Shown here in pieces: positions 9,914-18,769 of a stretch of DNA of 49,537 nt (the stretch's first letter is position 1; each line of letters begins with the position of its first letter). This stretch comes from Methylotenera sp. RIFCSPLOWO2_02_FULL_45_14 (GTDB lineage Bacteria > Pseudomonadota > Gammaproteobacteria > Burkholderiales > Methylophilaceae). A model generated the notes under the pieces. It did not search any database. It saw only the letters and a program-made list of their open reading frames with translations, and was not told where the DNA came from. Location: contig MHBU01000019.1 of the NCBI GenBank assembly GCA_001803395.1, forward strand, positions 1 to 49,537. The letters are read 5' to 3'. The position numbers were made by a program, and so were the translations under genes.

Positions 9914-10528
9914 ATGTTTACAGGAATCATTCAATCAGTCGGTGCAATCACGCAAACCACGCCAGTTGGCGATGATATGCAGCTTGCCATTGCAACCCAT
10001 CAGCTTGACATGAGTGATGTGCAATTAGGCGACAGTATCGCGGTGGATGGCGTTTGCCTCACCGTCGTAAAATTAGGGCCAGCGCAGTTTGAAGCGCATG
10101 TTTCAAAAGAAACATTATCGGTGACTGAGGGTTTGAACCACGCGCACGCCGTAAATTTAGAAAAAGCTTTGCGCTTAAGTGATCGATTAGGCGGTCACTT
10201 AGTCAGTGGTCACGTAGATGGCGTGGGCGAAGTGATTAAATTTGAATCATTGGGTGAGTGCTGGCGCCTTGAAATTCGCGCGCCGCATGCCATATCCAAA
10301 TACATTGCCGTTAAAAGTTCTATTTGTGTAAACGGGGTAAGCCTGACAGTAAATACAGTGATTGGCGATGAGTTCAGCATCAATTTAATTCCGCACACGC
10401 TTGAAAACACTACGTTAAAATTGTTAAGGACGGGTAGCCTTGTGAATTTAGAAGTAGATCAAATTGCACGTTATGTAGAACGTATGACGCTTTGGGAATC
10501 TGAAACTCCAAAGAAATCTAGAAAATAA
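9914..10528 (+). CDS. ribE: riboflavin synthase (alpha chain)
   Basis: Dismutates two 6,7-dimethyl-8-ribityllumazine molecules to riboflavin. The start is set at the ATG of MFTGIIQSVGAI because that N terminus is invariant in the family; an upstream in-frame GTG at 9890 would add 8 residues and is not favoured. Two homologous lumazine-binding repeats follow, seen in the paired GDSIAVDGVCLTV (first half) and KSSICVNGVSLTV (second half). The start lacks a Shine-Dalgarno and follows a TAAAAT at 9901-9906. The gene opens the rib part of a plus-strand cluster. The symbol follows the B. subtilis-style ribE; E. coli calls this gene ribC. Confidence 0.95.
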   Translation: MFTGIIQSVGAITQTTPVGDDMQLAIATHQLDMSDVQLGDSIAVDGVCLTVVKLGPAQFEAHVSKETLSVTEGLNHAHAVNLEKALRLSDRLGGHLVSGHVDGVGEVIKFESLGECWRLEIRAPHAISKYIAVKSSICVNGVSLTVNTVIGDEFSINLIPHTLENTTLKLLRTGSLVNLEVDQIARYVERMTLWESETPKKSRK

Positions 10529-10539
10529 GCGCAACAATC

Positions 10540-11664
10540 ATGAATCAACCCGAAACCAATATGAACAATCACATCAGCCCTGCCAAAGAAATTATTGAAG
10601 AAATCAAACAAGGCCGCATGGTGGTGTTGGTAGATGACGAACATCGTGAAAACGAAGGCGACTTAGTATTAGCCGCAGAATTTGCCACGGCAGAACACAT
10701 CAACTTTATGGCGAAATATGGGCGCGGGTTAATTTGCTTAACCCTCACTGAAGCACGTTGCCATCAATTAAGCTTAAGCAAAATGGTACAAAAAAATGGT
10801 GCGCGCATGGGCACCAACTTTACCGTCTCTATTGAAGCGGCAGAAGGTGTCACTACGGGAATTTCAGCTGCTGACCGCGCACGCACGGTGCAAGCGGCTG
10901 TGGCAAAAACCGCCCAGCCACAAGATATTGTCAGCCCTGGGCATATCTTTCCACTGGCAGCGATGGATGGCGGTGTACTGGTGCGTGCTGGCCACACCGA
11001 GGCCGGCTGCGATTTGGCGCTGTTAGCAGGCTGCGAACCTGCAAGTGTGATCTGCGAAATTTTAAAAGACGATGGCAGCATGGCACGTTTGCCGGATTTA
11101 ATGACCTTTGCTGCGGAACATGGCTTAAAAATTGGCACGATTGCCGATTTAATTCACTACCGTGCCGAAACAGAAAGCCTGATCGAACGCGCGGCCGAGC
11201 GCATGGTACAAACGCCTTATGGTGAAATGAAGTTAATTGCCTACACGGACAAAATTGCCAAAGAAACACACTTGGTGTTAATCAAAGGCAACCCTACACC
11301 AGAGCAAGAAGTGCTAGTACGCGTACATGAGCCGCTTTCAATATTCGACTTGCTCGATAGTAGCAGTTGCACGCACAGCTGGAACACCTTGCAAGCCATG
11401 CAAACCATTGCCAATGCTGAAGTAGGTGTAATGGTATTGCTGCATCAACAAGAAAGCGGCGACAGCATTATTGAGCGCATTCAGGGGGCAGATGAACCTA
11501 TCCGTATTAACCAAGAGCTTCGTACCTACGGTATAGGTTCGCAAATATTGCGAGACTGTAATGTTGGGAAAATGAAACTAATGGCCAACCCGCGCAAAAT
11601 GCCTAGCATGGCGGGCTTTGGCTTAGAAGTAACTGGCTACTTAGAAGCAAGCACACAAAAGTAA
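10540..11664 (+). CDS. ribB: DHBP synthase fused to degenerate GTP cyclohydrolase II domain (RibBX type)
   Basis: Residues about 12-212 are a complete 3,4-dihydroxy-2-butanone-4-phosphate synthase (RibB), with the acidic loop [10 protein letters not shown] (32-41) and the [10 protein letters not shown] stretch (151-160). This makes the four-carbon unit for lumazine. Residues 213-374 align with GTP cyclohydrolase II but are degenerate: where RibA has three zinc cysteines only C277 is left (L266 and H279 replace the others), and the EGRGIGL catalytic segment is gone. The tail GIGSQILRD...GFGLEV is still recognisable. A non-catalytic second half is known in proteobacterial RibBX proteins, so a separate ribA is expected elsewhere. 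Its stop overlaps the yqgE start by one base. Confidence 0.93.
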   Translation: MNQPETNMNNHISPAKEIIEEIKQGRMVVLVDDEHRENEGDLVLAAEFATAEHINFMAKYGRGLICLTLTEARCHQLSLSKMVQKNGARMGTNFTVSIEAAEGVTTGISAADRARTVQAAVAKTAQPQDIVSPGHIFPLAAMDGGVLVRAGHTEAGCDLALLAGCEPASVICEILKDDGSMARLPDLMTFAAEHGLKIGTIADLIHYRAETESLIERAAERMVQTPYGEMKLIAYTDKIAKETHLVLIKGNPTPEQEVLVRVHEPLSIFDLLDSSSCTHSWNTLQAMQTIANAEVGVMVLLHQQESGDSIIERIQGADEPIRINQELRTYGIGSQILRDCNVGKMKLMANPRKMPSMAGFGLEVTGYLEASTQK

Positions 11665-12248
11665 TGATGACACTAGAAAACATCAATCTCACCGGTCACT
11701 TTCTGATTGCGATGCCGAATCTGACAGACCCTTATTTTGCCAAGTCGGTTACCTTCATCTGCACGCATAATCAAGACGGTGCGATGGGCATCGTGATTAA
11801 CCGCCCTACCGACATGACTTACGAAATGTTGTTTGAAAAAATTAAAGTAGATTTAGAAAACAACGCCATTGCAAACAACCCTGTTTTATATGGTGGCCCA
11901 GTGCAATCTGAACGTGGCTTTGTATTACATCAACCAGCCGGAGAATGGGATAGCTCTATTACCATTTGTGATAAAACCGCACTGACCACTTCAAAAGATA
12001 TTCTAGAAGCCGTCGCGCTTGGCACTGGGCCTAGTAAAATGCTGCTCACATTAGGTTACGCGGGCTGGACTCCAGGACAACTTGAACAAGAGATGGCGCA
12101 AAATGCTTGGTTGTCGGTAGAAGCAAAAGATGTGGGAACGTTAAATAAAATTTTGTTTGAAACACCGCACGAAGAACAGTTTAACGCCGCCATGGCATTA
12201 TTGGGGTTTGACCCTGCCATGCTGTCCGGCGTAGCGGGGCATGCTTAA
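11664..12248 (+). CDS. yqgE: YqgE/AlgH family protein (UPF0301)
   Basis: A 194-aa cytoplasmic protein with the UPF0301 signatures: LTGHFLIAMPNLTDPYFAKS at the N terminus, GAMGIVINRP near 45, LYGGPVQSERGFVLH near 75 and LTLGYAGWTPGQLE near 130. No enzymatic activity is established for the family; AlgH was linked to regulation in Pseudomonas. It is joined to genes on both sides by TAATG stop/start overlaps. The yqgE-ruvX pairing is very widely conserved in proteobacteria. A second ATG directly follows the first. Confidence 0.94.
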   Translation: MMTLENINLTGHFLIAMPNLTDPYFAKSVTFICTHNQDGAMGIVINRPTDMTYEMLFEKIKVDLENNAIANNPVLYGGPVQSERGFVLHQPAGEWDSSITICDKTALTTSKDILEAVALGTGPSKMLLTLGYAGWTPGQLEQEMAQNAWLSVEAKDVGTLNKILFETPHEEQFNAAMALLGFDPAMLSGVAGHA

Positions 12249-12736
12249 TGTCAGTTGCGACGCACATGCAGATGATTGATAACGAAAATGTTTATGAAAA
12301 ATCTGCCGTGGAGTCTAGCACCGTTCTCGCCTTTGACTTTGGCGAAAGACGTATAGGCATTGCTGTAGGTGAGCATTTACTAGCAACCGCCAACCCGCTG
12401 ACTACCATTGATAATGAAAGTAACGACATACGTTTTCAGATGATTAGTACACTGGTCAAAGAATGGCAACCTAAGTTGCTGGTCGTTGGCTTGCCATTAA
12501 ACGTAGATGGCACCGAACATGCTGTGACACAGTTATGCAAAAAATTTGCACGGCGTTTGAATGGTCGTTTTAACTTACCCGTAATACTCATTGATGAGCG
12601 CTATAGCTCGGTGGAAGCTAGCACCCAATTAAACCAAGCTGGCATTAAAGGCCGTGCGCAAAAAGCCGTGCTGGATCAAGTTGCCGCACAAACTATTTTG
12701 CAGAGCTATTTTGATAATATCTCGATGAACAAATAA
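12248..12736 (+). CDS. ruvX: Holliday junction resolvase-like RuvX (YqgF)
   Basis: A 162-aa RNase H-fold nuclease of the YqgF family, implicated in 16S rRNA 5' processing and resolvase-like activity. Motifs: FDFGERRIGIAVGE near residue 30 with the first catalytic Asp, VVGLPLNVDGTE, and IDERYSSVEA carrying later acidic residues. The N terminus has about 25 residues before the RNase H strand, longer than usual, so a later Met could be used. The chosen start overlaps the yqgE stop by one base (TAATG). Confidence 0.94.
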   Translation: MSVATHMQMIDNENVYEKSAVESSTVLAFDFGERRIGIAVGEHLLATANPLTTIDNESNDIRFQMISTLVKEWQPKLLVVGLPLNVDGTEHAVTQLCKKFARRLNGRFNLPVILIDERYSSVEASTQLNQAGIKGRAQKAVLDQVAAQTILQSYFDNISMNK

Positions 12737-12775
12737 GAGTTACAAGTAACAAGGATTATTCAGTAAAATAACAGC

Positions 12776-13345
12776 ATGACAGATCAAAACATACCGCTAA
12801 GCAATACTCAACTGCCAAATGCGGAAGCGCTAGTCATTACGCTAGCGCAGAAGCTTGAACCTTTATTGCAAAATAATACCGCCCTCGTCGGCATTCATAG
12901 CGGCGGGGTTTGGCTCATGCAAAGGTTATTAGTGTTGCTAGAAAAAACCATCGCCAACTATGATGTTGAACATGGCGCATTAGATGTTTCATTCTATCGC
13001 GATGACTATGCACAGCGTGGCTTAAAAGCCGAAAATCGCCCGAGTCAAATTCCATTTGATGTAGAAAATAAACATATCATTCTGATTGATGACGTGTTTT
13101 ATACAGGTCGCACCGCGCGCGCCGCCATGAATGAGCTGTTTGATTACGGCCGCCCCGCCAGCATTACGCTTATTGCCTTAGTTAACCGAGGTGGCCGAGA
13201 GCTGCCGATAGCCCCACAGATTGTCGCGGCAGATATTCCGCTAGAGGCCACACAACACTTACAACTAACACAGCTTACAGACGGCAGCTTAGCATTAGAA
13301 CTTACCTCACAAAACAACAGTGCGAGACCACAAGAGCATGAATAA
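12776..13345 (+). CDS. pyrR: bifunctional pyrimidine regulatory protein / uracil phosphoribosyltransferase PyrR
   Basis: A 189-aa type I phosphoribosyltransferase. The PRPP loop [17 protein letters not shown] lies near residues 98-114 and the HSGGVWLM loop near 41. In Gram-positives PyrR binds pyr mRNA; in many proteobacteria it sits before pyrB as here, and its regulatory role is less clear. I see no convincing anti-terminator/terminator pair upstream of pyrB. The 3' end overlaps the chosen pyrB start by 8 bp. Confidence 0.93.
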   Translation: MTDQNIPLSNTQLPNAEALVITLAQKLEPLLQNNTALVGIHSGGVWLMQRLLVLLEKTIANYDVEHGALDVSFYRDDYAQRGLKAENRPSQIPFDVENKHIILIDDVFYTGRTARAAMNELFDYGRPASITLIALVNRGGRELPIAPQIVAADIPLEATQHLQLTQLTDGSLALELTSQNNSARPQEHE

Positions 13346-14315
13346 TCCTCAACTCGATTCTGACGGCCACCTGCGTCACCTGCTTTCAATCGAAGGCTTA
13401 CCAAAACGCATACTCAATCAAATTTTAGATACCGCAGAATCCTTTGTAGGTGTGGCAGAGCGTGAAGTTAAAAAAGTACCGCTCTTGCGCGGAAAAACTG
13501 TGTGTAACTTGTTTTTTGAGAATAGCACCCGCACCCGCACCACGTTTGAAATCGCGGCGAAACGGCTATCTGCCGATGTGATTAGCTTGAATGTCGGCAC
13601 CTCTTCACAATCAAAAGGTGAAACAATTTTAGACACGGTAGATAACTTAATCGCCATGCACGCTGATATGTTTGTGGTGCGCCATGCACAATCAGGCGCG
13701 GCACATTTAATTGCCAAACACGTACCGCCACATATTCATGTCATCAACGCTGGTGATGGTCGCCATTCGCATCCCACGCAAGGCTTGCTCGATGTGTTTA
13801 CCATACGCAAATACAAACCAGACCTGCATAATTTAAGAATTGCCATTGTGGGCGATGTGTTGCACTCACGCGTGGCACGCTCAGAAATTCACGCGCTTAC
13901 AACCTTGGGCGTACCAGAAGTACGCGTTATTGCGCCTAAAACGCTGTTACCCGCTCAGGTAGAAAAATTAGGCGTACATGTGTACCACGACATCAATGCG
14001 GGGTTAAAAGATGTTGATGTAGTGATGATGCTGCGCCTGCAAAACGAGCGTATGAATGGTGCCATGCTGCCTAGCTCGCAAGAGTATTTTAAAACTTACG
14101 GCCTGACTCAAGAAAAACTCGCCCTCGCTAAGCCCGATGCCATTGTGATGCACCCAGGCCCGATGAACCGCGGCGTGGAGATTGACTCTAGCGTGGCCGA
14201 TGGCAAACAATCGGTAATTTTACCCCAAGTGACTTACGGCATTGCGATTCGCATGGCGGTGATGGCAATACTAGCAGGCGGACAAGTGGCAAGCGGCTCG
14301 GCAGGAGGGTCATAA
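13338..14315 (+). CDS. pyrB: aspartate carbamoyltransferase catalytic subunit
   Basis: Condenses carbamoyl phosphate with aspartate, the first committed step of pyrimidine synthesis. The carbamoyl-phosphate motif [11 protein letters not shown] is intact, as are HPTQGLLDV and [12 protein letters not shown]. The start is set at the ATG at 13338 (MNNPQLD, overlapping pyrR by 8 bp); a GTG at 13320 would add six residues. It is followed through a TAATG overlap by a dihydroorotase-like gene, as in Pseudomonas, where ATCase is a dodecamer with the inactive PyrC' protein. No pyrI is present. Confidence 0.96.
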   Translation: MNNPQLDSDGHLRHLLSIEGLPKRILNQILDTAESFVGVAEREVKKVPLLRGKTVCNLFFENSTRTRTTFEIAAKRLSADVISLNVGTSSQSKGETILDTVDNLIAMHADMFVVRHAQSGAAHLIAKHVPPHIHVINAGDGRHSHPTQGLLDVFTIRKYKPDLHNLRIAIVGDVLHSRVARSEIHALTTLGVPEVRVIAPKTLLPAQVEKLGVHVYHDINAGLKDVDVVMMLRLQNERMNGAMLPSSQEYFKTYGLTQEKLALAKPDAIVMHPGPMNRGVEIDSSVADGKQSVILPQVTYGIAIRMAVMAILAGGQVASGSAGGS

Positions 14316-15589
14316 TGAAAATACATATTAGAAATGGTCGCGTGATTGACCCTAAAAATAACCTTGATAGCAAGCTTGATGTCTTTATCGCTGCTGGAAA
14401 AGTTTTAAGTATTGGGCAAACACCCAATGGCTTTGTAGCCAACCAAACTATTGATGCCACTAATTTAATCGTCTGCCCTGGTTTAGTAGATTTATCCGCC
14501 AGATTGCGCGAGCCAGGCGAAGAATACAAAGCCAGATTAGCCAGTGAGTTGCAAGCCGCGGTCGCCGGTGGCGTGACTAGCCTCGCCTGCCCGCCTGATA
14601 CCGATCCGGTGCTTGATGAACCCGGCTTGGTGGAAATGCTCAAATATCGCGCCCGGCAACAAGGTTTAGCCCATGTTTACCCGCTAGGTGCAATGACACG
14701 TCAATTGCAAGGCAAGACACTTGCAGAAATGAATGAATTGTACGCCGCTGGCTGCGTGGGTTTCTCACAAGCCAATGTTGCCATTACCGACACGCAAGTG
14801 CTATGGCGCGCCATGCAATACGCGGCGACTTTTAACTTTACACTGTTTTTACATGCGGAAGAACCCTTCTTAGCCGCAAATGGTGTGGCACATGATGGTG
14901 AAGTAGCAACTAGATTAGGCCTTAAAGGCATCCCCAGTGCGGCAGAAGCCTTAGCACTGGCAAGCATATTACGCATCGCCCAAGAAACGGGTGCCAAAGT
15001 ACACATTAGCCGCCTGTCAACCGCTGAAGGCGTTGCCATGATTCGTGCCGCTAAAGCGCAAGGCTTAAAAATCAGTTGCGATGTCAGTGCCAACCATTTG
15101 CACCTTACCGAACATGACATTGCTTATTTTGATGCCAACTGCCACCTCAAACCACCACTACGCACCCAGCGCGATAAAGAAGCACTCAGCGCTGGGCTTA
15201 AAGATGGCACAATAGACGCGATATGCTCGGACCACACGCCTGTGGATGATGACGCTAAACTAATGCCTTTTGCTGAAGCTGAAATAGGCGCAACAGGCTT
15301 AGAATTATTGCTACCGCTCACCTTAAAATGGGCTGCCCAGGAAAAAGTAAGTTTGCCGCATGCGCTCTCGCTAATCACGCAAACTTCCGCACAAATATTG
15401 GGCATATCCGCTGGTGACTTAAGCCAAAATAGCGATGCAGACATATGTATTTTTGATGCCAACGAATACTGGAAAATAAGCCCAAAAACACTCAAAAGCC
15501 AGGGTAGAAACACCCCGTTTAATGGCTTGGAACTTGCGGGAAAAGTTAAAAAAACGCTAGTGCATGGGCTAGTGGTATATCAACATTAA
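14315..15589 (+). CDS. pyrC': dihydroorotase-like protein, probably catalytically inactive (PyrC')
   Basis: A 424-aa amidohydrolase-fold protein of the long dihydroorotase class. Key metal ligands are missing: the HxH that follows PGLVDL is replaced by S61-A62-R63, while the adjacent LREPGEE remains, and the HxxH strand motif reads HISRLST, with R233 in place of the second His. H180 and D306 remain. This matches the pseudo-dihydroorotase PyrC' that in Pseudomonas is needed for assembly of aspartate carbamoyltransferase but does not catalyse. An active pyrC should exist elsewhere. The gene starts inside the pyrB stop (TAATG). Confidence 0.92.
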   Translation: MKIHIRNGRVIDPKNNLDSKLDVFIAAGKVLSIGQTPNGFVANQTIDATNLIVCPGLVDLSARLREPGEEYKARLASELQAAVAGGVTSLACPPDTDPVLDEPGLVEMLKYRARQQGLAHVYPLGAMTRQLQGKTLAEMNELYAAGCVGFSQANVAITDTQVLWRAMQYAATFNFTLFLHAEEPFLAANGVAHDGEVATRLGLKGIPSAAEALALASILRIAQETGAKVHISRLSTAEGVAMIRAAKAQGLKISCDVSANHLHLTEHDIAYFDANCHLKPPLRTQRDKEALSAGLKDGTIDAICSDHTPVDDDAKLMPFAEAEIGATGLELLLPLTLKWAAQEKVSLPHALSLITQTSAQILGISAGDLSQNSDADICIFDANEYWKISPKTLKSQGRNTPFNGLELAGKVKKTLVHGLVVYQH

Positions 15590-15606
15590 CCAATAAACCT
15601 TAAAAC

Positions 15607-15632
15607 GGCTGTTATCCACAAAAATAACAGTC
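15607..15632. terminator. possible weak hairpin between convergent pyrC' and pilU
   Basis: CTGTTAT (15609-15615) pairs with ATAACAG (15624-15630) around an 8-nt loop, with extra G-C/G-U pairs outside. It lies in the 46-bp gap between two converging genes, but there is no clear T-run on either side, so termination is only suggested. Confidence 0.3.
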
Positions 15633-15635
15633 CAC

Positions 15636-16784
15636 CTAAACAATACCCAAGCTATCTAGTCCAGCAGATAAATCTTTACCATGCGCACCTTTGCCATCAA
15701 GTTTAATTTTCAGGCGCAAATCATTCACAGAGTCCGCATTACGTAGGGCATCTTCATAACTAATCACATCGGCCTCGTGTAAATCAAACAATGATTGGTC
15801 AAAAGTTTGCATGCCTAACTCGCGTGATCTGGCAATAATCTCTTTAATTTCATGCACATCCCCTTTGAAAATCAAATCTGAAATCAAGGGTGAGTTCAAC
15901 ATCACCTCCATTGCTGCTACACGCCCTTTACCTTCTTTTTTAGGAATAAGTCGTTGCGACACAAAGGCGCGTACATTCAAAGATAAATCCATCAACAATT
16001 GATGACGACGTTCTTCCGGGAAGAAGTTAATAATACGATCCAAGGCTTGGTTGGTGCTGTTTGCATGTAGCGTAGCCATACATAAATGACCCGTTTCAGC
16101 AAAAGCAATCGCATAATCCATGGTTTCGCGGTCACGGATTTCACCAATCAGAATTACATCAGGCGCTTGGCGCAATGTATTTTTGAGTGCGATATGCCAG
16201 TTATCAGTATCCACGCCGACCTCGCGCTGCGTGATAATGCAGTTTTTATGCTCATGCACAAATTCCACAGGGTCTTCAATCGTAATAATATGCCCGTAAC
16301 TATTTTGATTGCGGTAACCCACCATCGCAGCCAAAGAAGTAGATTTACCTGAACCTGTGCCTCCCACAAAAATAACCAGACCACGCTTAGTCATGGCGAT
16401 ATCTTTAAGTACATCTGGCAAACCTAGCTCTTCAAACTCCGGGATTTTGGTAGTGATGGTTCTAAATACAAGCCCTACGGATCCACGTTGCACAAAAGCA
16501 TTCACACGAAAGCGCGCGACACTTGGAATGCCGATAGCAAAGTTACATTCGTTGGTCGCATCAAATTCAGCCGTTTGCTTGTCATTCATAATGGCACGGG
16601 CTATTTCACGTGCTTGTTGTGGTGATAATACTTGACTGCTGACTGGCGTCACTTTGCCGTCCACCTTAATCGCAGGTGGAAACCCAACCGTGATAAACAA
16701 ATCGGACGCTTTTTTTGCCAACATTAATCGTAATAAATCAAATACAAACTTCTCTGCCTGACCTTTTTCCATCTGACTTTGCAC
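15636..16784 (-). CDS. pilU: type IV pilus retraction ATPase PilU
   Basis: A 382-aa hexameric ATPase of the PilT family. Walker A is GGTGSGKSTSLAA, the Walker B region is APDVILIGEIRDRETM, and the His box is GHLCMATLHANS. Placement after pilT and a C-terminal extension mark it as PilU, the auxiliary retraction motor that works with PilT. The GTG start (16784) is preceded by GGGGAG at good spacing; an ATG four codons later is the alternative. A 60-bp gap separates it from pilT. Confidence 0.93.
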   Translation of the reverse strand: MQSQMEKGQAEKFVFDLLRLMLAKKASDLFITVGFPPAIKVDGKVTPVSSQVLSPQQAREIARAIMNDKQTAEFDATNECNFAIGIPSVARFRVNAFVQRGSVGLVFRTITTKIPEFEELGLPDVLKDIAMTKRGLVIFVGGTGSGKSTSLAAMVGYRNQNSYGHIITIEDPVEFVHEHKNCIITQREVGVDTDNWHIALKNTLRQAPDVILIGEIRDRETMDYAIAFAETGHLCMATLHANSTNQALDRIINFFPEERRHQLLMDLSLNVRAFVSQRLIPKKEGKGRVAAMEVMLNSPLISDLIFKGDVHEIKEIIARSRELGMQTFDQSLFDLHEADVISYEDALRNADSVNDLRLKIKLDGKGAHGKDLSAGLDSLGIV

Positions 16785-16844
16785 TGTTACTCCCCTTACA
16801 TAATTACTTTTATTTTAACGTTACCTACTTAGCCACCATGCAAG

Positions 16845-17888
16845 CTAGCCCATAATCGCATCTTTATTGGCAGCCTTAGCACGTGCTTCATGGGCTGAAA
16901 TAACGTTACGTTTTACTAAATCCTGTAAATTCTGATCTAGCGTCTGCATGCCTACATTTTGGCCTGTTTGAATGGCTGAGTACATTTGCGGAATTTTATT
17001 TTCACGAATCAAGTTACGAATAGCAGGTGTACCTATCATAATTTCATGTGCGGCAACGCGGCCCTGCTCATCTTTACTTTTTAATAACGTTTGTGAAATC
17101 ACAGCGCGCAATGATTCAGACAACATGGAACGCACCATTTCTTTTTCAGCCGCGGGGAATACGTCAATAATACGATCCACCGTTTTGGCCGCAGAACTGG
17201 TATGCAATGTGCCGAACACCATATGCCCTGTTTCCGCAGCGGTAAGCGCTAGACGTATAGTCTCGAGGTCACGCAACTCGCCTACCAAAATCACGTCAGG
17301 ATCTTCACGCAAGGCTGAGCGCAAGGCATTATTGAATGAAAGCGTATGCGAACCGACTTCTCGTTGGTTAATCAGACACTTCTTGGAGGTATGCACAAAT
17401 TCAATCGGGTCTTCAACCGTCAAAATATGGGCATATTCTTTTTCATTGATATAGTCAATCATTGCAGCTAGCGTGGTTGATTTACCTGAACCGGTAGGCC
17501 CAGTCACCAAACAAATACCGCGTGGCGTATCTGCGATATCCTTAAAGATCGCGGGGCAATTCAATTGTTCTAAGGTCAATATTTTAGATGGAATCGTCCG
17601 AAATACCGCGCCAGAACCACGATTATGATTAAAGGCATTAACCCGAAAACGTGCCAGATTTGGAATTTCAAACGAAAAATCACATTCTAAACTTTCCTCA
17701 TACACTTTGCGCTGACCGTCATTCATGATGTCATACACCATGTCATGCACTTGACTGTGATCCATCGCGGGTACATTGATTTTTCGAATATCGCCATGCA
17801 CACGAATCATTGGTGGCAAACCTGCGGACAGGTGCAAGTCTGAGGCTTTATTTTTGACTGAAAATGCGAGTAAATCTGAAATATCCAC
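16845..17888 (-). CDS. pilT: type IV pilus twitching motility ATPase PilT
   Basis: A 347-aa ATPase that depolymerises type IV pili, driving twitching and DNA uptake. Walker A is GPTGSGKSTTLAAMIDYIN, Walker B is DPDVILVGELRDLETI, the His box is GHMVFGTLHTSSA, and the AIRNLIRE motif typical of PilT is near the C terminus. The start codon is GTG, supported by AGGAG 7-8 nt upstream. It is divergent from yggS (72 bp between), the common pilT-yggS-proC-yggT arrangement. Confidence 0.96.
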   Translation of the reverse strand: MDISDLLAFSVKNKASDLHLSAGLPPMIRVHGDIRKINVPAMDHSQVHDMVYDIMNDGQRKVYEESLECDFSFEIPNLARFRVNAFNHNRGSGAVFRTIPSKILTLEQLNCPAIFKDIADTPRGICLVTGPTGSGKSTTLAAMIDYINEKEYAHILTVEDPIEFVHTSKKCLINQREVGSHTLSFNNALRSALREDPDVILVGELRDLETIRLALTAAETGHMVFGTLHTSSAAKTVDRIIDVFPAAEKEMVRSMLSESLRAVISQTLLKSKDEQGRVAAHEIMIGTPAIRNLIRENKIPQMYSAIQTGQNVGMQTLDQNLQDLVKRNVISAHEARAKAANKDAIMG

Positions 17889-17960
17889 AACCTGCTCCTG
17901 ATATAATTACAATGGTTAATTCCCAATTCTTACATGCTCTAAATCTAGGCTTAGTGAATT

Positions 17961-18659
17961 ATGACCACAATTAGCAATCGCTTGCAACATATTCTAGCAA
18001 CAATTCAATCCGCACAAACTATTAGTGGGTATCAGCAGCAGGTGAAGTTACTTGTCGTCAGTAAAGCACAGTCAACATCAGCCATTCGTGAGGCCTACGC
18101 GGCTGGTCAAACTTTGTTTGGTGAGAACTATTTGCAGGAAGCGCTCGATAAGCAAGCAGAACTTACTGACTTACCCATTGAATGGCACTTTATCGGCCCC
18201 ATACAAAGCAACAAAACACAGCCCATCGCCCAACATTTTGCTTGGGTACATAGTATTGACCGGTTAAAAATTGCACAACGTTTAAATGAGGCGCGCCCGA
18301 CAGATTTAGCACCGCTACAAGTATGTATTCAGGTCAATGTCAGCAATGAAAGTAGCAAAAGCGGAGTACCCCCACATGACTTAGAATCACTAGCGATAGC
18401 CATCGCCTTGCTACCTAGATTAAAATTACGTGGACTGATGGCGATTCCAGCACCAACCCACGATAGCAACCAACAACAAGCTCAGTTTAAACAAGTACGA
18501 CAATGTTATGATGCATTATTAGCTAAGGGCTTTATGTTAGATACGCTGTCCATTGGAATGTCTGATGATTACCCAGTAGCGATTGCCGAAGGTGCGACGA
18601 TTGTGCGCATTGGTTCTGCGTTATTTGGTGCCAGGCCCGCTCCTGACATGAAAAATTAA
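17961..18659 (+). CDS. yggS: YggS family pyridoxal phosphate homeostasis protein
   Basis: A 232-aa single-domain PLP-binding protein of the alanine-racemase-like barrel fold, which helps control free PLP and amino-acid pools but has no confirmed enzymatic reaction. The PLP lysine is K35 in LLVVSKAQS. FGENYLQEALDK, EWHFIGPIQSNKT and LSIGMSDDYPVAIAEGATIVRIGSALFG are family signatures. It is first in a plus-strand run with proC and yggT and is divergent from pilT. Confidence 0.95.
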   Translation: MTTISNRLQHILATIQSAQTISGYQQQVKLLVVSKAQSTSAIREAYAAGQTLFGENYLQEALDKQAELTDLPIEWHFIGPIQSNKTQPIAQHFAWVHSIDRLKIAQRLNEARPTDLAPLQVCIQVNVSNESSKSGVPPHDLESLAIAIALLPRLKLRGLMAIPAPTHDSNQQQAQFKQVRQCYDALLAKGFMLDTLSIGMSDDYPVAIAEGATIVRIGSALFGARPAPDMKN

Positions 18660-18769
18660 GGTGAAAGCAAAAATTCGAGCTCAGCTGGCTAAAGATTAAA
18701 GGCAAAACAATCCAGATAGCTCAAGTAGCACGAATTAAATAAAAAATGAAACCTTTGGGGTATATTCAA

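Noticed and set aside
14188-14643. 151-aa reading frame on the minus strand across pyrB/pyrC'
   Set aside because: It lies opposite genes with clear family motifs, has low-complexity Ser/Leu-rich sequence and no SD or family resemblance.
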